The notes under the pieces are model-generated. The model was not told the origin of the DNA. It was given only the letters and a program-made list of their open reading frames with translations, and searched no databases. The translations under genes were made by a program, and so were the position numbers. This document shows positions 7,725 through 15,802 of a stretch of 39,263 nt of DNA, piece after piece. Every line of letters starts with the position of its first letter. Position 1 is the stretch's first letter. Source of the stretch: Streptomyces sp. Isolate_45 (GTDB lineage: Bacteria > Actinomycetota > Actinomycetes > Streptomycetales > Streptomycetaceae); contig NZ_JANFAK020000080.1 of assembly GCF_024721315.2 (NCBI RefSeq), forward strand, positions 1 through 39,263, in the 5' to 3' direction.

Positions 7725-8410
7725 TCCCCGGTGGCAGCGCGCAGGCAGGCGCGCAGCACGGCCGGGGTGACCTCCTCCAGGGAGTCCGCGAAGGTTCGGG
7801 CCGGAGAGCGCGGTACGTCGAGCAGCGAGGGCACCACCAGGACCGCGCAGCCCGCCGCTTCGGCGGAGGCCGCGCCGTCCGGGGAGTCCTCCACGGCGAC
7901 GCACTCTCCGGGGGGCAGGCCGAGCCGCGCGGCGGCCGCGCGGTACGGGTCGGGGTGCGGCTTCGTGCGTGCGGTGTCGTCGGCGGAGAGGGTGAAGGCG
8001 AAGGGGACGTGGGCGAGCGCGCCCCCGACGACCTCGTCGACCACGACCCGCGGTGAGGCGCTGACCAGGGCGAAGGGCACGTTCCGCGCGGTGAGGGCGG
8101 CCAGCAGCCGCTGGGCTCCCGGGCGCAGGGGGGCGCCGGCCGCGACCCGGCGGAAGAAGCCGTCGGTGAGGGCGGCGGCGACCGTGCCGGGGTCCGCGCC
8201 GCCGGTGAGGCGTACGAGGTGCTCCGCGGTGTCCTGGACGGCGCGTCCCACCACCTCGGGGGCGTCCGCGGGGCCGAGCCGGTGACCGAGCCGGTCCGCG
8301 ACCTCCTCGGTGGTCCGCCACCAGAGCACTTCGGTGTCGACGAGGGTGCCGTCCATGTCGAAGAGGACGGCGGCGGGTCCGTTCAGCTCGCTCTCGGCGG
8401 GTCCGTTCAC
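7682..8410 (-). CDS. HAD-superfamily phosphatase (beta-phosphoglucomutase-like)
   Basis: This 242-residue hydrolase has HAD motif I as LFDMDGTLVDTE (Asp nucleophile, second Asp present), motif II in VSASPR, motif III Lys in RTKPHPDPY and motif IV EDSPDGAASAEAAG. A helical cap follows motif I, so it is a class I HAD acting on a phosphorylated small molecule. Phosphonoacetaldehyde hydrolase (PhnX) replaces the second Asp of motif I with Ala, so an intact DxD argues for phosphate-ester rather than C-P cleavage. Its GTG overlaps the ATPase stop in GTGA form, making it the last gene of the importer operon. It probably processes the imported compound. Confidence 0.85.
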   Translation of the reverse strand: MNGPAESELNGPAAVLFDMDGTLVDTEVLWWRTTEEVADRLGHRLGPADAPEVVGRAVQDTAEHLVRLTGGADPGTVAAALTDGFFRRVAAGAPLRPGAQRLLAALTARNVPFALVSASPRVVVDEVVGGALAHVPFAFTLSADDTARTKPHPDPYRAAAARLGLPPGECVAVEDSPDGAASAEAAGCAVLVVPSLLDVPRSPARTFADSLEEVTPAVLRACLRAATGDQTESSRSASTPSA

Positions 8411-9501
8411 GCGGTCCTCGCCACGACGAGGACGGGCCGCTCGGTCAGGCCGACGGTGGCCCGCGCCCCGGGCACGAGTGCTCCGGCGTCCCGCGAGGGC
8501 AGGTCGGCCTTGACCCGGTTGCCGCCGGGCAGGTCGAGGTGGAGCCGGGTGACGGCGCCGAAGAAGGAGGCCGACACGACGGCGGCGGCGCCCTCCGCGT
8601 CGGCGGACACGGTGACGTTCTCGGGGCGCACGAGGACCTCGACGTCCGGGGTCGTCGGGACCGGTCCGTCGACGGGCAACCGGATGCCCGCGACCTCCAC
8701 CAGGCCGCCTTCGCCGAGCCGGCCCGGCAGCCGGTTCATGGTGCCGACGAATTCGGCGACGAAGGCCGTCGCGGGCCGTTCGTACAGTTCGGCGGGGGCC
8801 GCGCACTGCTCCAGCCGGCCGGCGTTCAGGACGGCGACCCGGTCGGCCATGGAGAGGGCCTCCTCCTGGTCGTGGGTGACGAACACGGTGGTGATGCCGA
8901 GTGACAGCTGGAGGCGCCGGATCTCGTCGCGCAGGTTGGCCCGCACCTTGGCGTCCAGGGCGGACAGGGGTTCGTCGAGGAGCAGCACGCGGGGGCGCAG
9001 GGCCAGGGCGCGGGCGAGCGCGACGCGCTGCTGCTGGCCGCCGGACAGCTGGTGCGGGTAGCGGTCGCCGTGCTCGGGGAGGCCGACCAGGTCGAGGAGC
9101 TCGGCCGCGCGCGCGGTGCGCCGGGCGGCCGGGACCTTGCGCACGCGCAGGCCGAAGGCGACGTTCTCGCGGGCGGTGAGGTTCGGGAAGAGGCTGTACG
9201 ACTGGAAGACCATCCCGGCGTCGCGGCGGTTGGCCGGGACGCGGGTGATGTCCTCGCCGTCGACGAGGACCTCGCCGGAGTCGGGCTGCTCGAAGCCCGC
9301 GAGGACGCGCAGCGCGGTGGTCTTGCCGCAGCCGGAGGGGCCCAGGAGGGCGAGGAGCTCGCCGGGGCGGGCGGTCAGGTCGAGGCCGTCGAGGGCAACG
9401 GTGGAGCCGAACGCCCGGCGCAGGTCGCGGAATTCGACGAGGGCGCCCGCGGGGGCGCCGCGGTCCGCCGGCTTCCCGGCCGCGGCAGGGGTGGTGGACA
9501 T
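8407..9501 (-). CDS. ABC importer ATPase with TOBE domain (AEP/iron/polyamine type)
   Basis: The 364-residue subunit contains Walker A GPSGCGKTT, Q-loop VFQSYSLFPN, signature LSGGQQQR, Walker B VLLLDEPLSALD and the H-loop VTHDQEEA. A C-terminal TOBE-like regulatory region from about 240 onward includes VLVRPENVTV. This is the PotA/FbpC/PhnT class that powers uptake. It starts 4 bases after the second permease stop and overlaps the HAD gene, so the operon order is binding protein, permease, permease, ATPase, phosphatase. The Ala/Pro-rich first 20 residues are non-conserved. Confidence 0.92.
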   Translation of the reverse strand: MSTTPAAAGKPADRGAPAGALVEFRDLRRAFGSTVALDGLDLTARPGELLALLGPSGCGKTTALRVLAGFEQPDSGEVLVDGEDITRVPANRRDAGMVFQSYSLFPNLTARENVAFGLRVRKVPAARRTARAAELLDLVGLPEHGDRYPHQLSGGQQQRVALARALALRPRVLLLDEPLSALDAKVRANLRDEIRRLQLSLGITTVFVTHDQEEALSMADRVAVLNAGRLEQCAAPAELYERPATAFVAEFVGTMNRLPGRLGEGGLVEVAGIRLPVDGPVPTTPDVEVLVRPENVTVSADAEGAAAVVSASFFGAVTRLHLDLPGGNRVKADLPSRDAGALVPGARATVGLTERPVLVVARTA

Positions 9502-9505
9502 GGGG

Positions 9506-10411
9506 TCAGGACTCCTTGCGGGAGGTGGTGGGGGCGGGCGACGCGCCGGAGGCGTTCGTTCCGGCCCGCGAGAGGAGGAGCAGCAGCAGCCAGGTGATGA
9601 GGAGGCTGAGGACGGAGACGGCCACCGACATCCGGGCCTGGGCTCCGGAGATCGTCACGATCCACACCGCGAAGGGCCGGAAGCCGAGCAGTGAGGCGAT
9701 GGTGAATTCGCCGAGGACCAGCGCGAGGGTGAGGAAGGCCGCTCCGGCGAGCGAGGCCCGCAGGTTCGGGAGCAGCACGCGCAGGACGACGTACGGCCAA
9801 CTCGCGCCGCAGCTGCGGGCGGCCTCGGTCAGGGTCGGGACGTCGACGGCGCGCAGGCCGGCGTCGAGCGAGCGGTACACGAAGGGCAGCGCCAGCACCG
9901 TGTAGGCGAGCACCAGGACGAACGGGAACTTCTCGTTCTGCACGGCGATGAACGTCTGGTAGAGCGGGGTCCGCGAGAGGTGGTCGGGCCCCCACCGCAG
10001 CACCGTGGTGATGCCGGTGACCAGGGCGATGGGCGGCACCACGAGCGGCAGCATGCACACGACCTCGACGGCCGGTCGCAGCCGGGGCGAACCGATGCGT
10101 ACGGCGACCAGCGCGGGCACGGCCAGCAGCAGGGACAGGGCGATGGTGGCGGCCGCGAGGCCGAGGGAGAGCAGCAGGCTCTCGGTGAACCCCTCGGCGG
10201 CGAGCAGCTCGGTGTACGCCTCGAAGGTGATGCCCTGCCCGGGGACGTGCACGGTGAAGACGAAGGAGGCGACGAGCGGTACGAGGAAGTAGGCGGCGGC
10301 CAGGCCGAGTACGGCTCCGCGCCAGATCCGGGGGCGCGGGCGGCGTGCCTTCGCGCGGGCCCCGGGGGCGGTCGCGGGGCCGTCGTCGGTCCGCGGCAGG
10401 GTCGGGGTCAT
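9506..10411 (-). CDS. ABC importer permease, second subunit
   Basis: The 301-residue inner-membrane protein has about six transmembrane helices, the first at about 38-60 (GAVLGLAAAYFLVPLVASFVF). It has the binding-protein-dependent permease EAA-type loop EAARSCGASWPYVVLRVLLPNL, which contacts the ATPase. ATG at 10411 overlaps the preceding permease stop (ATGA) and fixes the start; an ATG three codons earlier is possible. It forms a heterodimeric channel with the upstream permease. The family is that of PotBC, FbpB and PhnUV. Confidence 0.88.
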   Translation of the reverse strand: MTPTLPRTDDGPATAPGARAKARRPRPRIWRGAVLGLAAAYFLVPLVASFVFTVHVPGQGITFEAYTELLAAEGFTESLLLSLGLAAATIALSLLLAVPALVAVRIGSPRLRPAVEVVCMLPLVVPPIALVTGITTVLRWGPDHLSRTPLYQTFIAVQNEKFPFVLVLAYTVLALPFVYRSLDAGLRAVDVPTLTEAARSCGASWPYVVLRVLLPNLRASLAGAAFLTLALVLGEFTIASLLGFRPFAVWIVTISGAQARMSVAVSVLSLLITWLLLLLLSRAGTNASGASPAPTTSRKES

Positions 10412-11316
10412 CGCAGCCATCGGGCGCTCCGTCGCTGGAGGGGCAGGTAGAGGGCCATGACCAGGCCGGCGATGAGGATCATGTCGAGGCCGAGGGCGAG
10501 CGCCACGTTCTCCTGGCCGGTGAGGACGTTGCCGGAGAGCGCGTCCGCGATCTTCAGGGTCACCAGGGGGACCGAGCCGCCGACGAGGGCCGCGGCCGTC
10601 GCGTGGGCGGCGAAGGCGGTCCCGAAGAGCAGGACGAACCCGCCGAGCAGGGAGGGCGCGAGCACCGGGAGGCCCACGTGGCGCCAGTACTGGCCGGCGG
10701 TGGCGCCGCTGTTCCGGGCGGCCTCGCGCCACTGGGGGCGCAGTCCGTCGAGTGCGGGGACGGTCACCAGCACCATCAGCGGGGTCAGGAAGTACAGGTA
10801 GACCACGGTGAGTCCGGTGAAGGAGTACAGGTTCCAGCCGAGGCCGGTGAGGTCGGCGAGCCGGGTGACGACTCCGGAGATCCCGACGGTGGCGATGAAC
10901 GCGAAGGCGAGCGGCACCCCGCCGAAGTTGGCGAGGACCCCGGAGGCGGTCAGGGCCGCCGAGCGCAGCGCGGTGGAGCGGGAGGTGACCAGGGCCTGGG
11001 CGATGAGGACGCCGAGCACGGCGGCGAGGAGCGCCGTGAGGGCGGACAGTTGGACGCTGCCGACGAGCGAGCCGAGGTAGGGGCCCTGGAGGGAACGCGC
11101 GAGGTGCTCGCCGGTGGGCCGGATGGATCCGGTCGCCGGGTCGGTGCCGGTGACCGCGCCGAAGGCTATGGCGCCGAGCGGGATGCCGAAGCAGAGCCCG
11201 GTGAAGGCGAGGAGGGGGAGGACGGCGAGCCAGGTGCGCGGGCCGCGCCGCCGGCGGCGGGTGCTGGTGCCGCCGGCGGTCCCCTCAGTGAGGGGGGAGG
11301 TGGTGGGGGTGGACAT
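10408..11316 (-). CDS. ABC importer permease, first subunit
   Basis: This 302-residue inner-membrane subunit has an Arg-rich cytoplasmic N-terminus (STRRRRRGPRTW), a first helix at about 29-51, and an EAA loop REAARNSGATAGQYWRHVGLPVLAPS. Further helices end at about residue 290. Its ATG shares one base with the stop of the lipoprotein gene (TGATG), and its own stop overlaps the second permease, so the three genes are translationally coupled. Together with the second permease and the ATPase it forms the uptake channel. Confidence 0.88.
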   Translation of the reverse strand: MSTPTTSPLTEGTAGGTSTRRRRRGPRTWLAVLPLLAFTGLCFGIPLGAIAFGAVTGTDPATGSIRPTGEHLARSLQGPYLGSLVGSVQLSALTALLAAVLGVLIAQALVTSRSTALRSAALTASGVLANFGGVPLAFAFIATVGISGVVTRLADLTGLGWNLYSFTGLTVVYLYFLTPLMVLVTVPALDGLRPQWREAARNSGATAGQYWRHVGLPVLAPSLLGGFVLLFGTAFAAHATAAALVGGSVPLVTLKIADALSGNVLTGQENVALALGLDMILIAGLVMALYLPLQRRSARWLR

Positions 11317-12488
11317 CAGCTGAGGGCCTTGTCCCACTTCTCGGCGAGGGTGGCCTTGGCCTTGTCGAGTTCCTCCGAGGCGGGGAAGGTCGGGGTGCCC
11401 TGGACCTGCGGGAGCGCGCCGATCGCGGCCTTGTCGGCGGTGCCGTCCTGCGTCATGCCGGGGAGCAGGACGGGGCGGGCGTGGCCGCGCAGCCAGATGT
11501 TCTGGCCGTCGGTGCTGTACAGGAACTCCATCCACAGGCGGGCGGCCGCCGGGTTGGGGGCGTCCTTGTTGATGGCCTGCGAGTAGTACTGGGCGTAGAC
11601 GCCGTCGGTGGGTACGGCGACCTTCCAGTCGACGCCCTTGCCCTTGAACTGCTCGGCGTAGCCGGCGTTCAGGTAGTCCCAGTCGATGGAGATGGGCGTC
11701 TCGCCCTTCTCGACGGTCGCCGGGGTGGACTCGACCGGGATGAAGTTGCCGCTCTTGCGGAGCTGCCCGAAGAAGTCGATTCCGGGCTGGATGTCCCCGA
11801 AGGAGCCCTTGTTGGCGAGCGCGGCCGCGTATACGCCGCCGAAGGCGGAGCCCGACTTGGTGGGGTTGCCGTTGAGGGCGACCTTGCCCTTGTACTCGGG
11901 CTTGAGGAGGTCCGCGAAGGTCTGCGGGCAGGTGGGGACGCGGGCGGCGTCGCAGCCGATGGAGACGTAGCCGCCGTAGTCGTTGTACCAGCGGCCGTCC
12001 GCGTCCTTCTGGGAGCCGGGGATCTTGTCCCAGGCGGTGACCTTGTACGGGGCGAAGAGGTTCTCGGCGGCGCCGCTGCGGGCGAAGGCGATGCCCAGGT
12101 CGAGGACGTCGGGGGCGCGGTCCTGGCCCTTGCGGGACTTCACGGCCGCGATCTCGTCGGAGCTGGAGGCGTCCGGGTTCTCGCTGTTGACCTTGATCTT
12201 GGGGTACTTGGCCTGGAAGGCCTTGAGCATTTCGCCGTAGTTCGCCCAGTCCGGCGGGAGGGCGATCACGTTCAGCTTCCCCTCCTTCTCGGCGGCCGCG
12301 ACGAGGGCCTCCATGCCGCCGAGGTCGGCGAGCGAGGTCGCGGTGCCCGGCTGGGCGTTGCCCTTCGCGTTGCCGGTCGCGCCGGCGGGCTGCTGCGGAT
12401 CGGGCGCTGCGCCGCACGCGCTGAGCGTGGTGAGGACGGCGGCACTGAGCAGTACGGCCGCGCCGCGACGGGCGGAGGAACTGAGCAC
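11316..12488 (-). CDS. Solute-binding lipoprotein of ABC importer
   Basis: Choosing GTG at 12488, preceded by GGGAGAG, gives a 390-residue lipoprotein with signal peptide and lipobox LSAC (lipidated Cys25). The mature part has the extracellular solute-binding fold seen in iron, polyamine and 2-aminoethylphosphonate systems: KLNVIALPPDWANYGEMLKAFQAKYPKIKV, the SIDWDYLNAGYAEQF region and the late AARLWMEFLYSTDGQ helix. The ligand cannot be read from sequence; phosphonate or organophosphate is plausible given the HAD phosphatase and GntR regulator. A longer frame upstream to 12602 lacks a lipoprotein start and is rejected. It is the first gene of the leftward operon. Confidence 0.88.
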   Translation of the reverse strand: MLSSSARRGAAVLLSAAVLTTLSACGAAPDPQQPAGATGNAKGNAQPGTATSLADLGGMEALVAAAEKEGKLNVIALPPDWANYGEMLKAFQAKYPKIKVNSENPDASSSDEIAAVKSRKGQDRAPDVLDLGIAFARSGAAENLFAPYKVTAWDKIPGSQKDADGRWYNDYGGYVSIGCDAARVPTCPQTFADLLKPEYKGKVALNGNPTKSGSAFGGVYAAALANKGSFGDIQPGIDFFGQLRKSGNFIPVESTPATVEKGETPISIDWDYLNAGYAEQFKGKGVDWKVAVPTDGVYAQYYSQAINKDAPNPAAARLWMEFLYSTDGQNIWLRGHARPVLLPGMTQDGTADKAAIGALPQVQGTPTFPASEELDKAKATLAEKWDKALS

Positions 12489-12525
12489 GGTCTCTCCCGG
12501 AGACAGATCCAAAAGGGGGTCGTTC

Positions 12526-12541
12526 ACTTGTCTGAACAAGT
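12526..12541. promoter_or_regulatory. Candidate GntR operator between importer and regulator
   Basis: ACTTGT-CTGA-ACAAGT is a perfect 6-bp inverted repeat with a 4-base centre, 38 bases upstream of the lipoprotein start and about 180 upstream of the GntR start. Its size and GTCT/GAAC core resemble HutC/UTRA-type sites. It is the best candidate for the repressor site controlling the operon. Confidence 0.5.
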
Positions 12542-12658
12542 TGGCTCCAGTTCGCCCGGGTGCGCTGTACGGACGGTGAACGGCGGCCGTCCGCCGGAGC
12601 ACGCTTCGAGGAAGACAAGAGAATGACCGAAAGGGGTCGTGACAGAACGGGCCGGATG

Positions 12659-12670
12659 ATCATCGATGAT
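12659..12670. promoter_or_regulatory. AT-rich 12-bp palindrome before the GntR gene
   Basis: ATCATCGATGAT is a perfect palindrome inside a short A/T-rich stretch, 48 bases before the GntR start. It could be an autoregulatory site or part of the promoter. Only symmetry and location support it. Confidence 0.3.
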
Positions 12671-12717
12671 GATCGTGACCCAGGGGGGTCGAAGGCGGCG
12701 ACGGGCGGGGGAACGGC

Positions 12718-13527
12718 ATGGGGAACGGCGTGGGAACCGGTACGGGAGGCAGTACGGGCGGTGCCACGGGGGCCGGTTCCGGGACGGCCAGGTACCTGGA
12801 GATCGCGGAGGCGTTGCGGAGGCAGATCCTCTCCGGCGCCTACCCGGTCGGCGCCCGGCTGCCGTCGGAGAGCGACCTGGCCGCCCGCTGGTCCGCATCG
12901 CGGGGCACGGTCCGCCAGGCGGTCGCCACCCTGGCCGCCGAGGGACTGGTGGGCTCCAGCCAGGGGGCGCGCCGGATCGTTCTGCGCCAGGAACGGCGAC
13001 ACAGTTTCGGCGAGCTGAACAGCTTCGCCCAGTGGGCCGAGGGGATCGGCCACGAGGTGCGCAGCCGCTTCCTGTCCCGGACCCGACGGGCCGCGACGGC
13101 CGAGGAGGCGGAGCGGCTGGCCCTGCCGCCGGGCACCGAGATCCTCGCCGCGCTGCGGCTGCGCCTGCTCGACGGCGAGCCCACGATGGTGGAGCGGACC
13201 GCCTACGCCGACTGGGTCGCCGGGGCCGTGGAAGCGCTGCCGCGGGACTGCCGGTCGGTGATGGACAGCCTGGAGGCGGGCTCCGGGGTCGTCGCCCAGT
13301 ACGGCGAACACCTCATCGACGCGCTGCCGGCGGGCAGCGAGGACGCCCGGCTGCTCGGAATCCGGCGCGGCAGCCCGTTGTTGCGCCAGCGGCACGTCTC
13401 GGCCACCCGCACCGGACGCCCGATCGAGTGGTCCGACGACCGCTACCTGGCCGGCAGCGTCACCTTCAGTGTGAGCAACTCGGCGGTAGCAACACCCCTG
13501 GAGCGGCACCCCGGCACCGAACGCTGA
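12718..13527 (+). CDS. GntR-family regulator with UTRA domain
   Basis: The 269-residue protein starts with a Gly/Thr-rich lead (residues 1-23). A GntR winged helix-turn-helix follows at about 24-92 (ARYLEIAEALRRQILSGAYPVGARLPSESDLAARWSASRGTVRQAVATLAAEGLV), then a UTRA ligand-binding domain at about 110-255 ending GRPIEWSDDRYLAGSVTFSV. This HutC subfamily senses small metabolites, often phosphorylated ones (PhnF-like). It is divergent from the importer operon and probably represses it until substrate arrives. ATG at 12718 follows GGGGGAA. Confidence 0.9.
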   Translation: MGNGVGTGTGGSTGGATGAGSGTARYLEIAEALRRQILSGAYPVGARLPSESDLAARWSASRGTVRQAVATLAAEGLVGSSQGARRIVLRQERRHSFGELNSFAQWAEGIGHEVRSRFLSRTRRAATAEEAERLALPPGTEILAALRLRLLDGEPTMVERTAYADWVAGAVEALPRDCRSVMDSLEAGSGVVAQYGEHLIDALPAGSEDARLLGIRRGSPLLRQRHVSATRTGRPIEWSDDRYLAGSVTFSVSNSAVATPLERHPGTER

Positions 13528-13575
13528 AGGAGGCGCCGGCCAGGGGTGGGGCGGGGGACTCCGTCCGGCGCGGCG

Positions 13576-14724
13576 TCAGCGAGTGGGCGGGGGGGCGCCG
13601 ACCCCGCCGGAGGCCGCACCCCCGATCGCCACGTCGAGGGCCTGGTCGATGACCCCTTCGATCGCCCCGTCGATGGCCCCGTCGATGGCCCCGTCGATGG
13701 CTTGGTCGAGGGCCTGGTCGATGGCCTCGTCCACCGCCTCCGGCAGCCAGTCCTCGGTCCGGGTGAAGGCGAAGCCGAGCCGCGCGGCGCGGCCGTTGTC
13801 CAGGGCATAGGGCCGGTCGAAGGAGAAGGGCGACGCCTCCTGCCCCCGCGGCACGGTCCGGTACCGAGGCGGCCGCCCGACCCGGGCGGCGATCAGCTCG
13901 CACAGCCGGGTGACCGTCAGCGCGCCGTCGGAACTCGCGTTGACCGGGCCGGTGAATCCCCCGGCCACCGCCCAGGCCAGGAACTCCGCGATCTCCCGGT
14001 GGTGGATGAAGGAGGTCGGGTACGGGTGCTCGTGCACGTCGACGGGCAGCCCGGCGCCGATCCTCCCGACGTAGTGCGCGAGGCGCCCGGTGAACTCCGC
14101 CCGGCCGCCGCCCAGGACGTGCGCGGAGCGGACACTGACGTACGGGAACGCCGGATCGCGCAGGAACACCGCCTCGGCCCGCCGCTTGCCCTCGGCGTAG
14201 GCGGCCGCGGGACCGGCCGGCGCCTCCGTGCCGGCCGCCGCAGGGAGGATCGGCGGGAGGCCCAGGGGGTCGACGCACTCCTCAGCGACCGGGTGCGGGA
14301 GCGGGAGCGGGAGCGGGAGCGGGAGCGGGAGCGGGAGCGGGAGCGGGAGCGGGTGCGGGTGCGCCGACAGCAGGGCGGAGCCGTGGCCCGTGAGCGGCGG
14401 GGAAAACGTCGCCGGGTCGTACACCTCCATCGTCGAGGTCATCACGTAGCGGCCGGTGCGCCCCCCGCCGAAGACCCGGCGGGCGACGGCGGCCTGGTGC
14501 GGGGTGTAGCAGACCTGGTCCACGACGGCGTCGAAGGTGCGGGGCCCCAGGGCCTCGCCCAGTTGTCGTTCGTCTTCCCGGTCGGCCACCAGCCGGCCGA
14601 CCCCGTCGGGCGGGACGACGGAACCCCGATTGAGGACAGTGACCTCGTTCCCGGCGTCGCGCAGCAGCGTGACCAGGTGCTTACCGAAATAGCGGCTACC
14701 GCCGATGACCAGAATGCGTTCCAT
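13576..14724 (-). CDS. NAD-dependent epimerase/dehydratase with two expanded repeats
   Basis: The 382-residue extended short-chain dehydrogenase has an N-terminal Rossmann motif (ILVIGGSRYFGKHLV), the NADP/NAD-proximal VLNRG, a STMEVY strand, and the active-site YxxxK as YAEGK near residue 178. The family acts on nucleotide sugars or similar substrates. Two insertions are odd. At about residues 121-145 there is a (Leu-Pro)9 run flanked by His-Pro pairs. At about 329-364 there are nine 4-residue units of the form A-I-D-G/Q, after the normal end of the fold (EDWLPEAVDEAID). Both are encoded by perfect-length tandem repeats and keep the frame. It is divergent from the LysR gene. Confidence 0.85.
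   Translation of the reverse strand: MERILVIGGSRYFGKHLVTLLRDAGNEVTVLNRGSVVPPDGVGRLVADREDERQLGEALGPRTFDAVVDQVCYTPHQAAVARRVFGGGRTGRYVMTSTMEVYDPATFSPPLTGHGSALLSAHPHPLPLPLPLPLPLPLPLPLPHPVAEECVDPLGLPPILPAAAGTEAPAGPAAAYAEGKRRAEAVFLRDPAFPYVSVRSAHVLGGGRAEFTGRLAHYVGRIGAGLPVDVHEHPYPTSFIHHREIAEFLAWAVAGGFTGPVNASSDGALTVTRLCELIAARVGRPPRYRTVPRGQEASPFSFDRPYALDNGRAARLGFAFTRTEDWLPEAVDEAIDQALDQAIDGAIDGAIDGAIEGVIDQALDVAIGGAASGGVGAPPPTR
13633..13740. repeat. 12-bp tandem repeat, nine units, in the epimerase gene
   Basis: Nine consecutive 12-base units of GTCGATGGCCCC with drift (GTCGAGGGCCTG, TTCGATCGCCCC and others) run from 13633 to 13740. On the coding strand each gives four residues such as AIDG or ALDQ, in frame. 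Confidence 0.9.
14291..14362. repeat. 6-bp tandem repeat, twelve units, in the epimerase gene
   Basis: One GGGTGC, nine identical GGGAGC and two GGGTGC units follow one another without interruption. On the coding strand they read Leu-Pro (CTCCCG register) flanked by His-Pro. The identity of the nine central units suggests recent expansion or ongoing length change. Confidence 0.95.
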
Positions 14725-14795
14725 GCCGTCGACCCTGCCCGGGTATCGTCCCCGGCGGAACCGACCAGTCGCTGAACACGTCGTTAGGGAAACTG

Positions 14796-15755
14796 TTGAT
14801 CGATGTGCACCGGCTGCGCGTCCTGCTGGCGGTCGCCGAGCACGGCAGCTTCAACCGGGCCGCCTCCGCCCTGGGCCTGACGCCTTCGGCCGTCTCCCAG
14901 CACATCGCCTCGCTCGAACGCGGGCTCGGCCATCCGGTCGCCGTGCGCAGCACGCGCGGGGTCACGCTCACCGAGGCCGGCCGGCTGCTGGCGGAGACGG
15001 CACGGACGATCGATGCCGAGCTGGACCAGGTCCGCCACCGCATCGACCGCCTCCGCGCCCCACGGCCGCGGCTGACGGTGGGCACCTTCACCAGCGGGGG
15101 CCGCCACCTGCTGCCGCAGGCCCTCACCGCCTTCGTGGCCGCGTACCCGGAGGTGGAACTGACCGTCCTGGAGGCCGAACCGGAGGACGCGGTGCCCATG
15201 GTGCGCAGCGGTGCGGCGGACCTCGCGCTGACCTACCGCTTCGACGGCCAGCTGCCGTCGGGTACGGCGGGTACGGCGGGTACGGCGGGCACAGCGGGTA
15301 GCTCGGGTACGGCGGGTTCGGCCGGCGTGAACTGGGCGCCCTTGGTGGAGGATCCGCTGTACGCGGTCCTCCCGCCCGGCCACCCCCTGGCCGGCCGGGA
15401 CGCGTTGGAGCCCGCCGAACTCGCCGCCGACCGCTGGGTGCTCGGCTGCCTCAAGACGGAGGCCTACCTGCGCCGGTACGCCGAGCGGGCCGGCTTCGAG
15501 CCGCGCGTCGCGGCCTCCACCACCGACTACTTCTTCGCGCAGACCTTGGTCGGGGCGGGCGTGGGCGTCGCCCTGATTCCGCACATCGGCCTGGCCCCGG
15601 TCGACGGATCCGCCGTCATCCCCCTCGAACCTCCCCGCCCCGCCCGGCACATCGGCGTGGTCACCCCCCGCCGCCCCCACCCGGAGCCGTACGCGGCCGC
15701 TCTGACCACCGCCCTGTCCGCGGGGGCCGCGGCGCACCGACCGGTGGTGCGGTAG
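14796..15755 (+). CDS. LysR-family transcriptional regulator
   Basis: TTG at 14796, preceded by TTAGGGA, opens a 319-residue regulator with an N-terminal winged helix-turn-helix (LLAVAEHGSFNRAASALGLTPSAVSQHIASLERGLG), linker helix, and an effector domain from about 90 starting LTVGTFTSGG. In the effector domain, residues 156-176 are a Gly-Thr-Ala repeat encoded by a 9-bp minisatellite and probably form a loop between subdomain strands. It is divergent from the epimerase gene with a 71-base gap, the classic position for a LysR regulator controlling its neighbour and itself. Confidence 0.9.
   Translation: MIDVHRLRVLLAVAEHGSFNRAASALGLTPSAVSQHIASLERGLGHPVAVRSTRGVTLTEAGRLLAETARTIDAELDQVRHRIDRLRAPRPRLTVGTFTSGGRHLLPQALTAFVAAYPEVELTVLEAEPEDAVPMVRSGAADLALTYRFDGQLPSGTAGTAGTAGTAGSSGTAGSAGVNWAPLVEDPLYAVLPPGHPLAGRDALEPAELAADRWVLGCLKTEAYLRRYAERAGFEPRVAASTTDYFFAQTLVGAGVGVALIPHIGLAPVDGSAVIPLEPPRPARHIGVVTPRRPHPEPYAAALTTALSAGAAAHRPVVR
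15261..15323. repeat. 9-bp tandem repeat, seven units, in the LysR gene
   Basis: Units of GGTACGGCG (four exact, three degenerate: GGCACAGCG, GGTAGCTCG, GGTTCGGCC) run in frame and encode Gly-Thr-Ala or close variants. Confidence 0.9.
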
Positions 15756-15802
15756 CCGGCGCGCGGCTTGACCGGGGGGTCGGCGGGTGTGGTGGGAGCC
15801 GG

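Noticed and set aside
7682..8410. Phosphonoacetaldehyde hydrolase (PhnX)
   Set aside because: Motif I keeps the second Asp (DMDGT). PhnX has Ala there, and no aminotransferase partner is present.
10408..13509. Leftward open frame of 1033 codons covering the importer genes
   Set aside because: Only its first-permease portion is real. The rest is an Arg/Pro/Gly-rich out-of-frame shadow of the lipoprotein and GntR genes, as expected in very GC-rich DNA.
14291..14362. Possible CRISPR-like array
   Set aside because: Units are contiguous hexamers with no spacers and lie in frame inside a gene.
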